DNA of 50,269 bases from Modestobacter sp. DSM 44400 (GCF_900107175.1 NZ_FNOZ01000031.1:1-50269); one strand, 5' to 3'. Positions 18,240 through 26,674 are shown, numbered from the stretch's first letter. The notes: generated by a model from the sequence alone, not told the origin. Numbers and translations are program-made.

Positions 18240-19814
18240 TCAGCGGCCGGCGAGCAGGTGCTGGGCGGCGGCGAACCCGCCCAGCCCGCTGACCGCACCG
18301 CCGCGCACGGTGCCGCCGGAGGACGCTGCGACCACCCGCGGGTGCGCGGTCGCCACACCCCAGCCGCCCACCTGCGCTGGCGTCGCGGCCACCGGCCAGG
18401 ACAGGTCGCCGTGGAAGATGTGCCCGCCGGGCATCGCCAGCGACGCCTCGACGTCCAGCGGGGACGACGCCTGCAGGCACGGCCGGCCGTCGGCGTCGAC
18501 GGCCAGGCAGTCGGTGAGCGGCTCGGTGAGGTGCTCGTCGAGCTGGACCAGCACCCGGCGGACCGCCTCGTCGCGCGTGCCGGCCGGGTCGGCGGCGTAC
18601 AGCTCGGCCGGCGTATGCAGCCCGAACAGCGTCAACGTGTGCAGCCCGGTGTCGCCGACTATCGTCGGGTCGCTGAGCGAGTGGCAGTACACCTCGAACG
18701 GGATGACGTCGGGCAGCTGCCCGGCCACCGACCGGGCGTACGCCGCGTCCAGCTGGCCGGCGGCCTCGTCGACGTGCACGGTGCCGGAGAACATCGCCGC
18801 GGGGTCCGCGCCCGACCGCAGCCCGGGCAGCCGCCGCAGCACCATGTTGACCTTGAGCTGGGACCCGGACGGGCGCGGCCCGGGTGCCGTGCCGAGCAGC
18901 TCGTCGAGCACCGTTGGGGCCGCGCCGCTCACCGCGTGCCCGGCGTCCACGGCACTCGCGGCGCCGTCGGCATCGGTCCAGTGCACCGTGACGCCGTCGT
19001 CCCGGGTCTCGATCGCGGTGACGGTGGCGCCGGTGCGCAGCTCGGCGCCGGCGGCGCGGGCCGCGGTGGCCATCGCCCCGCTGACCGCCCCCATGCCGCC
19101 GACCGGCACCCGCCAGCGGCCGGTGCCGTTGCCGATGAGGTGGTACAGGAAGCAGCGTCCGGCCAGCCCGTCGGCGGCGTGCAGGTCCGCGGAGGTGCCG
19201 ATCAGCCCGTCGGTCAGAGCGACGCCGCGGACGACGTCGTCGGCCAGGTGGTCGCCGACCACGTCGGCCAGTGGGCGTTCCCGCAGGTCGCGCCAGAGCT
19301 CGGCGTCCCGCAGCCGGCCGGCCAGGACCGCCTCGTCCAGCAGCGGCTCGGTCAGCGTCGGGGCGAGGTCCTCGGCCAGCGCGCCCAGCCGCCGGTAGAA
19401 CCGTTGCCAGCCGGCGAACTCCGCGTCCGAGCCGGTGAGGTCGCGGAAGGACGCCGCGGTGGCCGGGCCCTCGTCGCGCTCGACGAGCAGGCCGCCGGCA
19501 CGCCCACCGCGGTGCAGGGGCGTGTACGACGCGACCGCGCGGTCGACCAGGGTTACTGGCAGCGCCAGGTCGCTGACGATCCGGTCCGGCAGCAGGCTGA
19601 CCAGGTAGGAGTACGCGGAGAGCCGGACGTCGACCCCCGGGAAGACCTGGCTGCTCACCGCGGCACCACCCACCGAGCCCAGCCGCTCCAGCAGGAGCAC
19701 CGACCACCCGGCGCGGGCCAGGTAGGCGGCGGCGACCAGGCCGTTGTGCCCGCCGCCCACCACCACGGCGTCGTAGCGGGCCGTCGTCGCGGGTCCAGTC
19801 ATCGGTCGAGTCAT
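18240..19814 (-). CDS. Phytoene desaturase/PYROXD2-like FAD-dependent oxidoreductase
   Basis: A 524-aa flavoprotein of the CrtI/RetSat/PYROXD2 group. The N-terminal Rossmann motif is DAVVVGGGHNGLVAAAYLARAG, followed by LLLERLGSVGGAA. The C-terminal FAD block includes SSPLDVEASLAMPGGHIFHGDLSW and GGAVSGLGGFAAAQHLL. Such enzymes oxidise or isomerise isoprenoid-like or other hydrophobic substrates. No carotenoid genes are nearby, so a carotenoid role is not supported. The first Met (19814) overlaps the stop of the upstream acetyltransferase gene by four bases, showing translational coupling in an operon 20774-18240. Confidence 0.85.
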   Translation of the reverse strand: MTRPMTGPATTARYDAVVVGGGHNGLVAAAYLARAGWSVLLLERLGSVGGAAVSSQVFPGVDVRLSAYSYLVSLLPDRIVSDLALPVTLVDRAVASYTPLHRGGRAGGLLVERDEGPATAASFRDLTGSDAEFAGWQRFYRRLGALAEDLAPTLTEPLLDEAVLAGRLRDAELWRDLRERPLADVVGDHLADDVVRGVALTDGLIGTSADLHAADGLAGRCFLYHLIGNGTGRWRVPVGGMGAVSGAMATAARAAGAELRTGATVTAIETRDDGVTVHWTDADGAASAVDAGHAVSGAAPTVLDELLGTAPGPRPSGSQLKVNMVLRRLPGLRSGADPAAMFSGTVHVDEAAGQLDAAYARSVAGQLPDVIPFEVYCHSLSDPTIVGDTGLHTLTLFGLHTPAELYAADPAGTRDEAVRRVLVQLDEHLTEPLTDCLAVDADGRPCLQASSPLDVEASLAMPGGHIFHGDLSWPVAATPAQVGGWGVATAHPRVVAASSGGTVRGGAVSGLGGFAAAQHLLAGR

Positions 19815-20272
19815 CGGTCGAGGCTCCGCTCGAAGTAGAGCGACCAGTCGTCCCGGTCGCCGACGTAGTGCTCGAAGGCGCGAATGGGGTGGTAGCCGGC
19901 TGAGATGTAGAGGCCCACCGCCTCCGGCTGCTCCGGCCCGGTCTCCAGCCGCAGCGTCGTCCAGCCCCGGTGGAGCGCCTCGGCCTCGAGTGCGGCGAGG
20001 ACCACCCTGGACACCCCCCGCCGGCGCGCCTGCGGGACGACGTACAGCCGCTTGATCTCGGCGCTGTCGGGTGTCAGGGGCCGCAGGGCGCCGCAGCCGA
20101 TTGCGGTGCCGTCGTCGTCCGTGGCCACCAGCACCACGGCCACGTCGGCCGCTGACGGCTTGATGCCCGGCTCCTGGTCCCCGCAGTAGCGGTCCACCAG
20201 CTCGGCTCGCTGGGCGGCGACCAGCTGCTGCACCACCGGGTCGTCCCAGGCGGCGGAGGAGAGGTGGACCAC
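19811..20272 (-). CDS. GNAT-family N-acetyltransferase
   Basis: A 153-aa GNAT protein. The acetyl-CoA-binding motif is VPQARRRGVSRVVLAALEAEA (R/Q-x-x-G-x-A type, slightly diverged), with KRLYVVP before it and a typical end GLYISAGYHPIRAFEHYV. Substrate unknown. The start is inferred: GTG at 20272 precedes the first conserved segment (LSSAAWDDPVVQQLV), and the open frame upstream is shadow of the neighbouring gene. It follows the upstream gene by 7 bases and overlaps the FAD enzyme gene by four. Confidence 0.8.
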   Translation of the reverse strand: MVHLSSAAWDDPVVQQLVAAQRAELVDRYCGDQEPGIKPSAADVAVVLVATDDDGTAIGCGALRPLTPDSAEIKRLYVVPQARRRGVSRVVLAALEAEALHRGWTTLRLETGPEQPEAVGLYISAGYHPIRAFEHYVGDRDDWSLYFERSLDR

Positions 20273-20279
20273 CAGCCGA

Positions 20280-20774
20280 TCATCCCGGGCCGGGCTCCAC
20301 GCGCTGCAGCAGCCCCCAGACGAACTGCGTGCGGACGCCGCCGGGCAGGTGCACCTCCCAGCGGGTGGCGACGCCGGGGTCGACGTCCCGGGCGCCGAGG
20401 AGGACGGCGACGTCGTCCACGACGTGCTCCCACACCCGCAGGTCACCAGGAGCGGCCGGCGGCACCGGCGAGCCGGGGGCGCGCACCAGCTGCTCGTGCA
20501 GGATGGTGCCGCCCGGCCCGGCGAGCACCTCCCACCACAGCTGCGGCCACAGCGGCAGCGGCCACCGCCGGACGACGAGGTCGAGGTCACCGAATCGCCG
20601 GTCCTCGAGCGCCTCCGGCGGCCCCAGCACGGCTGTGTGAAGACTCACGCCGCGCGGTCCACGGGGAGAGTGCTGGAGCGCCTGCCACCGGCGGTGTGCG
20701 GCCTGCGCCTCCGCCCGGTCCGCGGACAGTCGCGGCAGGGCGTCGAGCACCAGGTCGGGTCGCGTGTCGGCCAT
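20280..20774 (-). CDS. Hypothetical protein (164 aa)
   Basis: I do not recognise this family. The protein is soluble and Trp-rich in the middle ([18 protein letters not shown]), with an acidic and hydrophobic C-terminal half. Regularly spaced strands ([33 protein letters not shown]) suggest a beta-rich fold. The ATG at 20774 starts [16 protein letters not shown]; a start at 20822 would add 16 basic residues. It heads a three-gene minus-strand operon with the acetyltransferase and FAD enzyme and may serve the same unknown pathway. Confidence 0.55.
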   Translation of the reverse strand: MADTRPDLVLDALPRLSADRAEAQAAHRRWQALQHSPRGPRGVSLHTAVLGPPEALEDRRFGDLDLVVRRWPLPLWPQLWWEVLAGPGGTILHEQLVRAPGSPVPPAAPGDLRVWEHVVDDVAVLLGARDVDPGVATRWEVHLPGGVRTQFVWGLLQRVEPGPG

Positions 20775-20897
20775 CCGGCGGAGGAGCACGAGACAGAACT
20801 CCCGTCGCGCCAACCCCCGCACCCGGCGAGCCTGTCACCCGCTGTCAGCGTGTCGACGCGCACCCCCAGAGTTTCTCCACAAAGTGACGTCATCCAT

Positions 20898-20926
20898 TTG
20901 TCACAACCGCATCACGCACCTAACGT
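20898..20926 (+). promoter_or_regulatory. Candidate sigma-A-type promoter of the riboswitch-controlled NlpC/P60 gene
   Basis: TTGTCA (20898-20903) and TAACGT (20921-20926) are separated by 17 bases, a good -35/-10 pair. Transcription would begin near 20933, giving a leader of about 220 bases. A perfect hairpin GTCACCT-ACC-AGGTGAC (20951-20967) lies early in that leader, before the aptamer. Confidence 0.5.
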
Positions 20927-20979
20927 GGCTGCGTCTGGACGGGTCGTTCCGTCACCTACCAGGTGACAACCGACCGGAC

Positions 20980-21140
20980 GCCGCCGAACCACCGCGCTCG
21001 CGCACTTCGCGGGCCGTGGACCGGGGACCCACCGCAGCACCGGGGTGAAGCACGCCGGCTCGCCAGAGCCGGAGTGCCGGGCGTCTTCCCGCCCGAACCC
21101 GTCAGCTAACTCGGTAGGCGGCTCGTGGAAGAAAGGAACA
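20980..21140 (+). ncRNA. Cyclic di-AMP riboswitch (ydaO-yuaA type)
   Basis: The leader contains the conserved blocks of this class in order. GGACCGGGGACCCA is at about 21016-21029, CACCGGGGTGAAGC follows, then CGAACCCGTCAGCTAACTCG at about 21094-21113, and GTAGGCGGC closing the P1 stem against GCCGCC at 20980-20985. The 3' flank GGAAGAAAGGAA includes the ribosome site of the next gene. In actinobacteria this riboswitch commonly precedes cell-wall hydrolase genes, exactly the context here. High c-di-AMP is expected to switch the gene off. The edges of the element are approximate. Confidence 0.85.
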
Positions 21141-21151
21141 ACCCGCCTCAC

Positions 21152-22327
21152 ATGGCGAGTTCGCTCATGCCTGTCCGCCGTCGGGCCACCGGCCGCGTGG
21201 CGCTCATCGCCCTCGTCGCTGCCAGCGGCGTCACCCTCTCCTCGCTTCCCGCCACGGCCGCTCCGGAAACACCGGGCAGCTCGCAGGAGGCCGCCGCGCT
21301 CGTTGCCGCCCGGGGTCACGACCTCGAGATCGTCACCGAACAGTTCAACGATGCTCGCGTACAGCTGGAGACCCAGCAGGCCACCGCCGTCGACGCCGCG
21401 GCCCAGCTTGCCGCCGCTGACGCCGCCGTCGACACCGCCCGCGACCAGGTCCGCGTGGTCGCCCGCAGCGCCTATACCGGCGACCAGCTGACCACCTTGC
21501 AGGCGATGCTGACCAGCTCGTCGGCCGACCAGCTGCTCGACCGCGTCGGCACCCTGGACACGATCGCCCAGCACAACGACGCGCTGCTCGGCGCGGCCCA
21601 GCAGGCGACCACCGAGGCCGCCGAGGCCAAGGCCACCGCCGACCGGGCTGCCGCCGATGCCCAGGCGCAGGTCGACCGGGTCGCCACCCAGCAGACCGAC
21701 CTCCAGTCGCAGATCGTCGAGTACAAGGCCGAGCTGGCCCGGCTGACCGCCGAGGAGCAGGCGCGGGCACAGGAACTGGCCGCCCAGGCGCATGCCGCTG
21801 CCGCTGCCGCTGCCGCCGCCGCCGACGCCGCTGCCGCGGCGCCGGCCGCCGCCGACGCCGCTGCCGCGGCGCCGGCCGCCGACGACCTCGCTGACCGGTC
21901 GGCGCCGGCCGCCTCGCGATCGTCCCGGGAGCCCGCGGCGCCCGCCGTGGGCACTCCGGTCTTCGCCAGCAGCGGCGCAGCCCAGACCGCGGTCAACGCC
22001 GCTCTGGCGCAGCAGGGCAAGCCCTACGTGTGGGCGGCCGCGGGTCCGAGCTCGTTCGACTGCTCCGGGCTCATGTCGTACGCCTACGCGGCGGCCGGGA
22101 TCTCCCTCCCCCACTCCAGCCGCAGCCAGGCGGCGATGGGCCGGGCCGTGTCCCGCGCCGAGCTGCAGCCGGGCGACCTCATCGCCTTCTACAGCCCGGT
22201 CAGCCACATCGGGATGTACATCGGCAACGGGCAGATGGTGCATGCGCCGACGTCGGGTGACGTCGTCAAGGTGGCCAGCATCGACGTCATGGGCAGCATC
22301 ACCGCCATGCGCCGCATCGTCGGCTGA
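21152..22327 (+). CDS. Secreted NlpC/P60 peptidoglycan endopeptidase (RipA-like)
   Basis: A 391-aa exported protein. A signal peptide (RRRATGRVALIALVAASG, cleavage near ATAA) is followed by a long coiled coil (about 40-210), an Ala/Pro-rich linker with a duplicated 10-residue unit, and a C-terminal NlpC/P60 domain (about 275-391). The catalytic Cys304 is in FDCSGLMSYAY, the His352 in SHIGMYIG, and a further His follows in MVHAP. Such enzymes cut D-Glu-mDAP bonds in stem peptides and help daughter cells separate. I choose ATG 21152 because the GTG at 21125 lies inside the riboswitch; ATG 21167 is also possible. A strong terminator follows. Confidence 0.92.
   Translation: MASSLMPVRRRATGRVALIALVAASGVTLSSLPATAAPETPGSSQEAAALVAARGHDLEIVTEQFNDARVQLETQQATAVDAAAQLAAADAAVDTARDQVRVVARSAYTGDQLTTLQAMLTSSSADQLLDRVGTLDTIAQHNDALLGAAQQATTEAAEAKATADRAAADAQAQVDRVATQQTDLQSQIVEYKAELARLTAEEQARAQELAAQAHAAAAAAAAAADAAAAAPAAADAAAAAPAADDLADRSAPAASRSSREPAAPAVGTPVFASSGAAQTAVNAALAQQGKPYVWAAAGPSSFDCSGLMSYAYAAAGISLPHSSRSQAAMGRAVSRAELQPGDLIAFYSPVSHIGMYIGNGQMVHAPTSGDVVKVASIDVMGSITAMRRIVG
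21821..21880 (+). repeat. 30-bp tandem duplication in the NlpC/P60 linker
   Basis: Bases 21821-21850 are repeated exactly at 21851-21880. Each unit encodes ADAAAAAPAA. It lengthens the flexible linker between the coiled coil and the catalytic domain, and may vary in copy number between strains. Confidence 0.85.
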
Positions 22328-22342
22328 CCCCGCCCCATCCCG

Positions 22343-22373
22343 GTGCCCCGGTCGCCTCTGGCGGCCGGGGCAC
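22343..22373 (+). terminator. Terminator hairpin after the NlpC/P60 gene
   Basis: Bases 22343-22356 pair with 22360-22373 (14 pairs including one T-G wobble) around a TCT loop, 16 bases after the stop codon. Confidence 0.75.
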
Positions 22374-22470
22374 TGGCGCGTCCGGGCCCTGGCGGCCCGA
22401 CCGGAGCCAGGCCACATCGCCCCGCCGGGCACGATGGGCGAGCCCGCACCACTGTCGACCCGAGGGACCA

Positions 22471-22815
22471 ATGACCAGCCTGACCGACCCACGCACCGTC
22501 GCCCGCGCCTTCCGCGCCGTGGCCATCGCCGAAGCCGTCTCCTGGGCGCTGCTGCTGGTCGGCATGTTCGTCAAGTGGGTGTTGCGCACCTCTGAGGTCG
22601 GCGTCCAGGTCTTCGGGCCCGTGCACGGCGCGGTCTTCCTCGCCTTCGTGGCGGTCACGCTCCTCGCCTGGCGGGTGCTGGGCTGGTCGCCGGGGACGGC
22701 GCTGCTTGCGCTGGCCGCCTCGGTGCCCCCGTTCGCCACGCTCTGGTTCGAGCGGTGGGCGCAGCGCACCGGGCAGCTCCCGGTCGGCGACCCGGCGCCG
22801 TCCCCGGCTGGCTAG
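22471..22815 (+). CDS. DUF3817-family membrane protein
   Basis: A 114-aa protein with three membrane segments. FRAVAIAEAVSWALLLVGMF, EVGVQVFGPVHGAVFLAFV and the end PPFATLWFERWAQRTGQL are characteristic of DUF3817, an actinobacterial inner-membrane family of unknown function. The ATG follows GAGGGA with good spacing. The next gene begins 10 bases after its stop, so the two are probably co-transcribed. Confidence 0.85.
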   Translation: MTSLTDPRTVARAFRAVAIAEAVSWALLLVGMFVKWVLRTSEVGVQVFGPVHGAVFLAFVAVTLLAWRVLGWSPGTALLALAASVPPFATLWFERWAQRTGQLPVGDPAPSPAG

Positions 22816-22824
22816 CCTCCCGGC

Positions 22825-24147
22825 ATGGTCGAACCGGTGCTGCCCGCCACCGCCCGCACCCTGCTGGCCCGCACCGCCCGCGTCCAGTGCGACGGGCGGG
22901 CGCCCAGCCTGGTCGCCGGCGTGGTCCGGGACGGCGGCCTGGCCTGGTCGGCCGGTCGGGGCAAGGTCGTCGACCCGCACACCGACGTCCAGTACCGGAT
23001 CGGCTCGATCAGCAAGACGGTCACCGCGCTGGTCGTGATGCGGCTGCGCGACGAGGGCCGGCTGGGCCTGGACGACCCGCTGGACCGGCACGTCCCGGGC
23101 ACGCCGCTGGGCGACCGGACCGTCGGGCAGCTGCTCTCCCATCTCGCCGGTGCCACGTCGGAGAGTCCGGGTAGCTGGTGGGAGCGGGTGCCCGGGGGCT
23201 CGCTGGCGGACCTGCAGCTGGCCGGGCCGGACGTCGTCCTCGGGGCGGCCCGCCGTTTCCACTACTCCAACCTGGGCTTCGGCCTGCTGGGCGAACTCGT
23301 CGAGGTGCACCGCGGCCGCCCGTGGGAGGACGTCGTCCGAGACGAGGTGCTCGACCCGCTGGGCATGACCCGCACGACGCCGCGCTCCACCGGGGTGGCT
23401 GCCCAGGGGGCGGCGGTGCACCCGTGGGCCGACGTCGTCCTGCCCGAGCCTGAGCACCACGCCGGGGTGATGGCCGCCGCCGGGCAGCTGTGGGCGACGC
23501 TGGCCGACCTCGGCCGGTTCGCCGCTTTCCTGCTGGGCGACACCGGCGACGTGCTGTCACCGGTGACGCTGGAGGAGATGGCCGTGCCGGCCGGCGTGGA
23601 CGCCTCCGCGCCCGGGTGGTCGGCCTACGGGCTCGGGCTGCAGGTCGTGCGCGCCGACGGGCAGACGCTGGTTGGGCACGGCGGGTCGATGCCCGGCTTC
23701 CTGGCCGGGGTCTTCGTCGACCGGACCGAGCAGACCGGCGCGGTGATGCTCGCCAACACCACCAGTGGGCTGGACCAGCTGGTTCCTGGGCTGTTGGCCG
23801 ACCTGCGGGCCGCCGAGCCCCGGGTGGTCGACGCCTGGACCCCGGCGCCGCCGCCGGTGCCGTTGGAGTTCCTCGGTGTCTGGTTCTGGGGGCCGGCGCC
23901 GCACGTGCTGCGTGCCCAGGCCGGCGGGCTGCTGCACCTGGGCCCGATGGCCGGCCGGGCCGGGCGGGCCAGCCGCTTCTCCCCACGCCCGGACGGCACC
24001 TGGGTAGGTCTGGACGGCTACTACGCCGGAGAGACGCTGAGGATCGCCCCGGACCACCTGGATCTGGCGACGTTCGTGTTCACCCGCACGCCCTACGACT
24101 CCGAGGCCCCGGTGCCCGGCGGTGTCGACGAGCGCGGCTGGGGCTGA
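22825..24147 (+). CDS. Serine hydrolase, beta-lactamase/penicillin-binding-protein fold
   Basis: A 440-aa class C beta-lactamase-like esterase/peptidase. The catalytic S-x-x-K is SISK (Ser61, Lys64) in YRIGSISKTVTAL. The Y-x-N motif is HYSNLGFGLLGEL (about residue 147), and the third box is GHGGSMPGF (about 285). The C-terminal ~100 residues form an extra beta-rich domain (PLEFLGVWFWGP onward) common in this group. No signal peptide is seen, so it probably acts in the cytoplasm on small esters or peptides rather than as a true beta-lactamase. It follows the DUF3817 gene closely. Confidence 0.9.
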   Translation: MVEPVLPATARTLLARTARVQCDGRAPSLVAGVVRDGGLAWSAGRGKVVDPHTDVQYRIGSISKTVTALVVMRLRDEGRLGLDDPLDRHVPGTPLGDRTVGQLLSHLAGATSESPGSWWERVPGGSLADLQLAGPDVVLGAARRFHYSNLGFGLLGELVEVHRGRPWEDVVRDEVLDPLGMTRTTPRSTGVAAQGAAVHPWADVVLPEPEHHAGVMAAAGQLWATLADLGRFAAFLLGDTGDVLSPVTLEEMAVPAGVDASAPGWSAYGLGLQVVRADGQTLVGHGGSMPGFLAGVFVDRTEQTGAVMLANTTSGLDQLVPGLLADLRAAEPRVVDAWTPAPPPVPLEFLGVWFWGPAPHVLRAQAGGLLHLGPMAGRAGRASRFSPRPDGTWVGLDGYYAGETLRIAPDHLDLATFVFTRTPYDSEAPVPGGVDERGWG

Positions 24148-24194
24148 CCTGGGTACGGCATAGCCGTTCCCGTTCTGCACCGGAGGTGAGTGGC

Positions 24195-24731
24195 TCAGCC
24201 GCGCGGGTCGAGCTGGGCGGCGTACTGCTCGCCGTAGCAGCGCTCAGGTCGGCGAGGAACTCGTCCGGGCGGTCCTGCACCTGGGCGATCCGCGGCCGGG
24301 GCGGCAGCGCCTCGGGGTGCCAGGTCGCCGGGTCCCTAGAGCACCGACCGCAGGAGGGCCTTCGCGCAGTGGTAGAAGACCTGCTCGACGTCCACTGCCA
24401 GGGCCCAGCAGCGGGCGGGACCTGCCCACCACCATCCGGCCCAGCGGGTCGGGGTCATGGACTCCGGCGGGTCGCCCTTCGGCGAGACGTCGCAGGGGCC
24501 GCCGGCGCCCGAGGTGGCCACGAGGCAGAACGGTGAGGCGGCCAGCCACTGCCGGTCGATCTCGTCGAGCCCCCGGCGATCCTCGGCGGCCACCTGGGGC
24601 GGCGGCGTGCCGAGCAGCTCGCGGAGCTCGGCCTCGGTCGTGATCTCGTCCACGCGGGCAGGGCACCCGCCTGGCCCCGTCCCGGGTCCCGCCCTGAGCT
24701 TGCGAAGGGTGGGGAGGACGGGGTCCTTCAT
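24195..24731 (-). pseudogene. PPOX-type FMN flavoprotein (MSMEG_1061-like), decayed
   Basis: The N-terminal part is in good order (TTEAELRELLGTPPPQVA, DRQWLAASPFCLVATSGAGG, CDVSPKGDPP). Then most of the central FMN-binding barrel, about 50-60 residues, is missing. After the gap the sequence resumes with VDVEQVFYHCAKALLRS, hits an in-frame TAG at 24338-24340 where the family has a Trp codon, shifts frame to WHPEALPPRPRIAQVQDRPDE, and shifts again to RCYGEQYAAQLDPRG before the natural TGA at 24195-24197. At least three lesions plus a deletion make it a certain pseudogene. Members of this family bind FMN and are related to pyridoxamine-phosphate oxidase. Confidence 0.85.
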
Positions 24732-25243
24732 CGGTCGAAGGCGTCCATCGTGCTCTTGACCACCGCGGCGTAGGCCACGTGCGGCACGACGTCGCTGACC
24801 CAGGCGGTGGCGGACCAGGTGCGCGGGTCGGTGATGCCGAGGACGGTCATCGGCCCGTTGGCCGCCACGAGGACGCCGGCGGTGGTGAGCGCGGTGCCCA
24901 CCAGCGGCCGGGACCGGAAGCCCGCTGCCCGGGCCAGCCCGACCAGGACGCCGACCCCGACGCCGGCCACGATGCCGGTGAGCGGGCCCAGCCCCTGCAG
25001 TCGGTTCTCGCGCTTTTCACCCTGGCCCGGGATCGACACGTGGGCCTTCTCCGCCAGCTTCTCCACGGTCTGCTCCGGCGTCGAGCTGCTACCCCGGCCG
25101 CGAACAGCCATGTCGAGGTAGGTGACCGCGTTGAGCGCCGTGGTCCCCGCGGCGCCGGCGGCGGCACCGCGCAGCACCCAGCCGGTCGTACTGATCCCGC
25201 GCCGGCCCTTGCCGAACACGCCCACCGGGGTCTTCTTCATCAT
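24728..25243 (-). CDS. Hypothetical membrane protein (171 aa)
   Basis: The protein has a basic N-terminus, then short hydrophobic segments (VLRGAAAGAAGTTALNAVTYL, LTGIVAGVGVGVLVGLARAA, TALTTAGVLVAANGPMTVLG) separated by a hydrophilic stretch TPEQTVEKLAEKAHVSIPGQ. Two to three membrane passages are likely. I do not recognise a named family. It starts with two Met codons (25243 or 25240) and its stop overlaps the start of the dead flavoprotein gene by four bases, so the two formed an operon. Confidence 0.65.
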   Translation of the reverse strand: MMKKTPVGVFGKGRRGISTTGWVLRGAAAGAAGTTALNAVTYLDMAVRGRGSSSTPEQTVEKLAEKAHVSIPGQGEKRENRLQGLGPLTGIVAGVGVGVLVGLARAAGFRSRPLVGTALTTAGVLVAANGPMTVLGITDPRTWSATAWVSDVVPHVAYAAVVKSTMDAFDR

Positions 25244-25293
25244 GGTCGCCGCCGTACCCGCAGCGCGGCGGCGGGCAAACAGTGGGGGCCGAC

Positions 25294-25566
25294 TCAGGCG
25301 CTGATCCGGGCACCGATCTGCGGCAGTATGCCCAGCTCGTCGGTGCTGCCGCAGCGCTCGGCGATCTGGCCGGCGTCGTCGAAGCGGGCGACCTGCACAC
25401 CCCTGCTGCGGTGGGCCGCCTGGCCGGGGCCGGCGAAATGCAGGTAACCCAGCGCGGCGACGTGGTCGACGTCGCCACCGCCCGCGGACCGGTCCGGGTG
25501 CGCCGGCCGCGCTGACCGGTCAGGCGCGCCGGGGGGGTGGAGCGGGTCAGCGTGCGCCAGATTCAA
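25294..25566 (-). pseudogene. Probable SnoaL-like/ester-cyclase C-terminal fragment
   Basis: Only the last ~50 residues look like real protein: VDHVAALGYLHFAGPGQ, then VQVARFDDAGQIAERCGSTDELGILPQIG. The sequence ARFDDAGQIAERxGSTDELG is the typical end of a SnoaL-like (NTF2-fold) polyketide- or ester-cyclase-type protein. The upstream part (HADPLHPPGAPDRSARP) is not family-like and lacks a good start, so the N-terminal half seems deleted. No function is expected. Confidence 0.45.
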
Positions 25567-25657
25567 CTGGAGGGCACCCGGCGTCCGGAGACGAGGTACT
25601 CGGGCACGGCGTCGACGACCACGGGCAGCCGGTCCGGACGGACGGACTCGGCCCTGC

Positions 25658-26674
25658 GTGCGCTGCGGCGTCTACCTGATCTCCGAGGGCGGGGTCCGGA
25701 CGGCGGTGCTGCTCCGAGGCCCCGAGCCGGAGTCGGGCAACCCGCAGGCGACCGTGCAGGTCGTCAGCACGGACGCCACCTCGGCCACCCGGGCGGCCGC
25801 GGAGATCCGGTCGGCGGCGGTCACGGAGAACGTCTTCCGCGGACAGGTGCTGTCCTTCGGACACGAGGTGTTCGGGCGCGGCCAGACGCTGCTGCAGTTC
25901 CACAGCCGGCCGAGGCTGGGTGCCGACCAGCTGGTGCTGGCCGCCGATACCCTCGCCGAGGTGCAGCGCCAGGTCGTCGAGGTGGCCCGGCACAAGACCC
26001 AGCTGCTGGCGGCCGGGCAGCACCTCAAGCGGGGAGTCCTGCTGTACGGGCCGCCCGGCGTCGGCAAGACCCACACCGTCCGCTACCTGACCAGCAGCCT
26101 GGTGGACACCACCGTCATCCAGTTGACCGGCAATGCCCTGCACCTCATCGCCGAGGCGTGCTCGGTAGCGCGGGCGCTGCAGCCGGCAATGGTAGTCATC
26201 GAGGACGGCGACCTGATCGCGGAGGACCGCGGCATGCACCCCGGTCAGCACCCGCTGCTATTCCAGCTGCTCAACGAGATGGATGGGCTGGCCGAGGACG
26301 CCGAGGTGGTCTTCGTGCTGACCACCAACCGGGCGGACCTGCTCGAGCCGGCGCTGGCGTCCCGCCCCGGCCGGGTGGATCAGGCGGTGGAGCTGCGGTT
26401 GCCGGACGCCGCCGCCCGCCGGGCGCTGTTCGAGCTCTACCGCGGCTCCCTGGAGGTGGACACCAGCGGCCTGGACACCGTGCTCGAGCGGACCGACGGC
26501 GTCACCGCGTCGTTCCTCAAGGAGTTGCTGCGCCGAGCGGCGCTGCTGGCGGCCCCGCAGACCGGCAGCCGTCCGCTGGCGGTCTCCGCCGCCGACCTCG
26601 GCGGGGCACTGGACGAGCTGCTGGACACCCGGAACGCCATGACCCGCATGTTGCTCGGCAGCGTGCCGGGCTGA
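25658..26674 (+). CDS. AAA+ ATPase (FtsH/CDC48-like module), possibly lacking its N-terminus
   Basis: A 338-aa open frame from a GTG. The AAA+ core is complete: Walker A GPPGVGKTHTVRYL (about residue 128), Walker B VVIEDGDLIAEDRGM, sensor 1 VFVLTTNRADLLEPAL, and the Arg-finger region ASRPGRVDQAVELRLP. The first ~100 residues (VYLISEGGVRTAVLLRG, TENVFRGQVLSFGHEVFGRG) look like the second part of a substrate-binding domain, beginning abruptly in what should be mid-domain. No sensible upstream extension exists in any plus frame of 25567-25657. The gene may therefore be 5'-truncated. No protease domain follows, so it would act as an unfoldase or remodeller. Confidence 0.7.
   Translation: MRCGVYLISEGGVRTAVLLRGPEPESGNPQATVQVVSTDATSATRAAAEIRSAAVTENVFRGQVLSFGHEVFGRGQTLLQFHSRPRLGADQLVLAADTLAEVQRQVVEVARHKTQLLAAGQHLKRGVLLYGPPGVGKTHTVRYLTSSLVDTTVIQLTGNALHLIAEACSVARALQPAMVVIEDGDLIAEDRGMHPGQHPLLFQLLNEMDGLAEDAEVVFVLTTNRADLLEPALASRPGRVDQAVELRLPDAAARRALFELYRGSLEVDTSGLDTVLERTDGVTASFLKELLRRAALLAAPQTGSRPLAVSAADLGGALDELLDTRNAMTRMLLGSVPG

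Noticed and set aside
22825..24147. True antibiotic-resistance beta-lactamase
   Set aside because: It has S-x-x-K, Y-x-N and H-x-G boxes but no signal peptide, plus an extra C-terminal domain, so an esterase or peptidase is more likely.
25567..25640. Minus-strand peptide PVVVDAVPEYLVSGRRVPSS ending in TGA, just before the SnoaL-like fragment
   Set aside because: It reads more like protein than shadow, but is only ~25 residues long, has no start and no family that I can name; too little to annotate.
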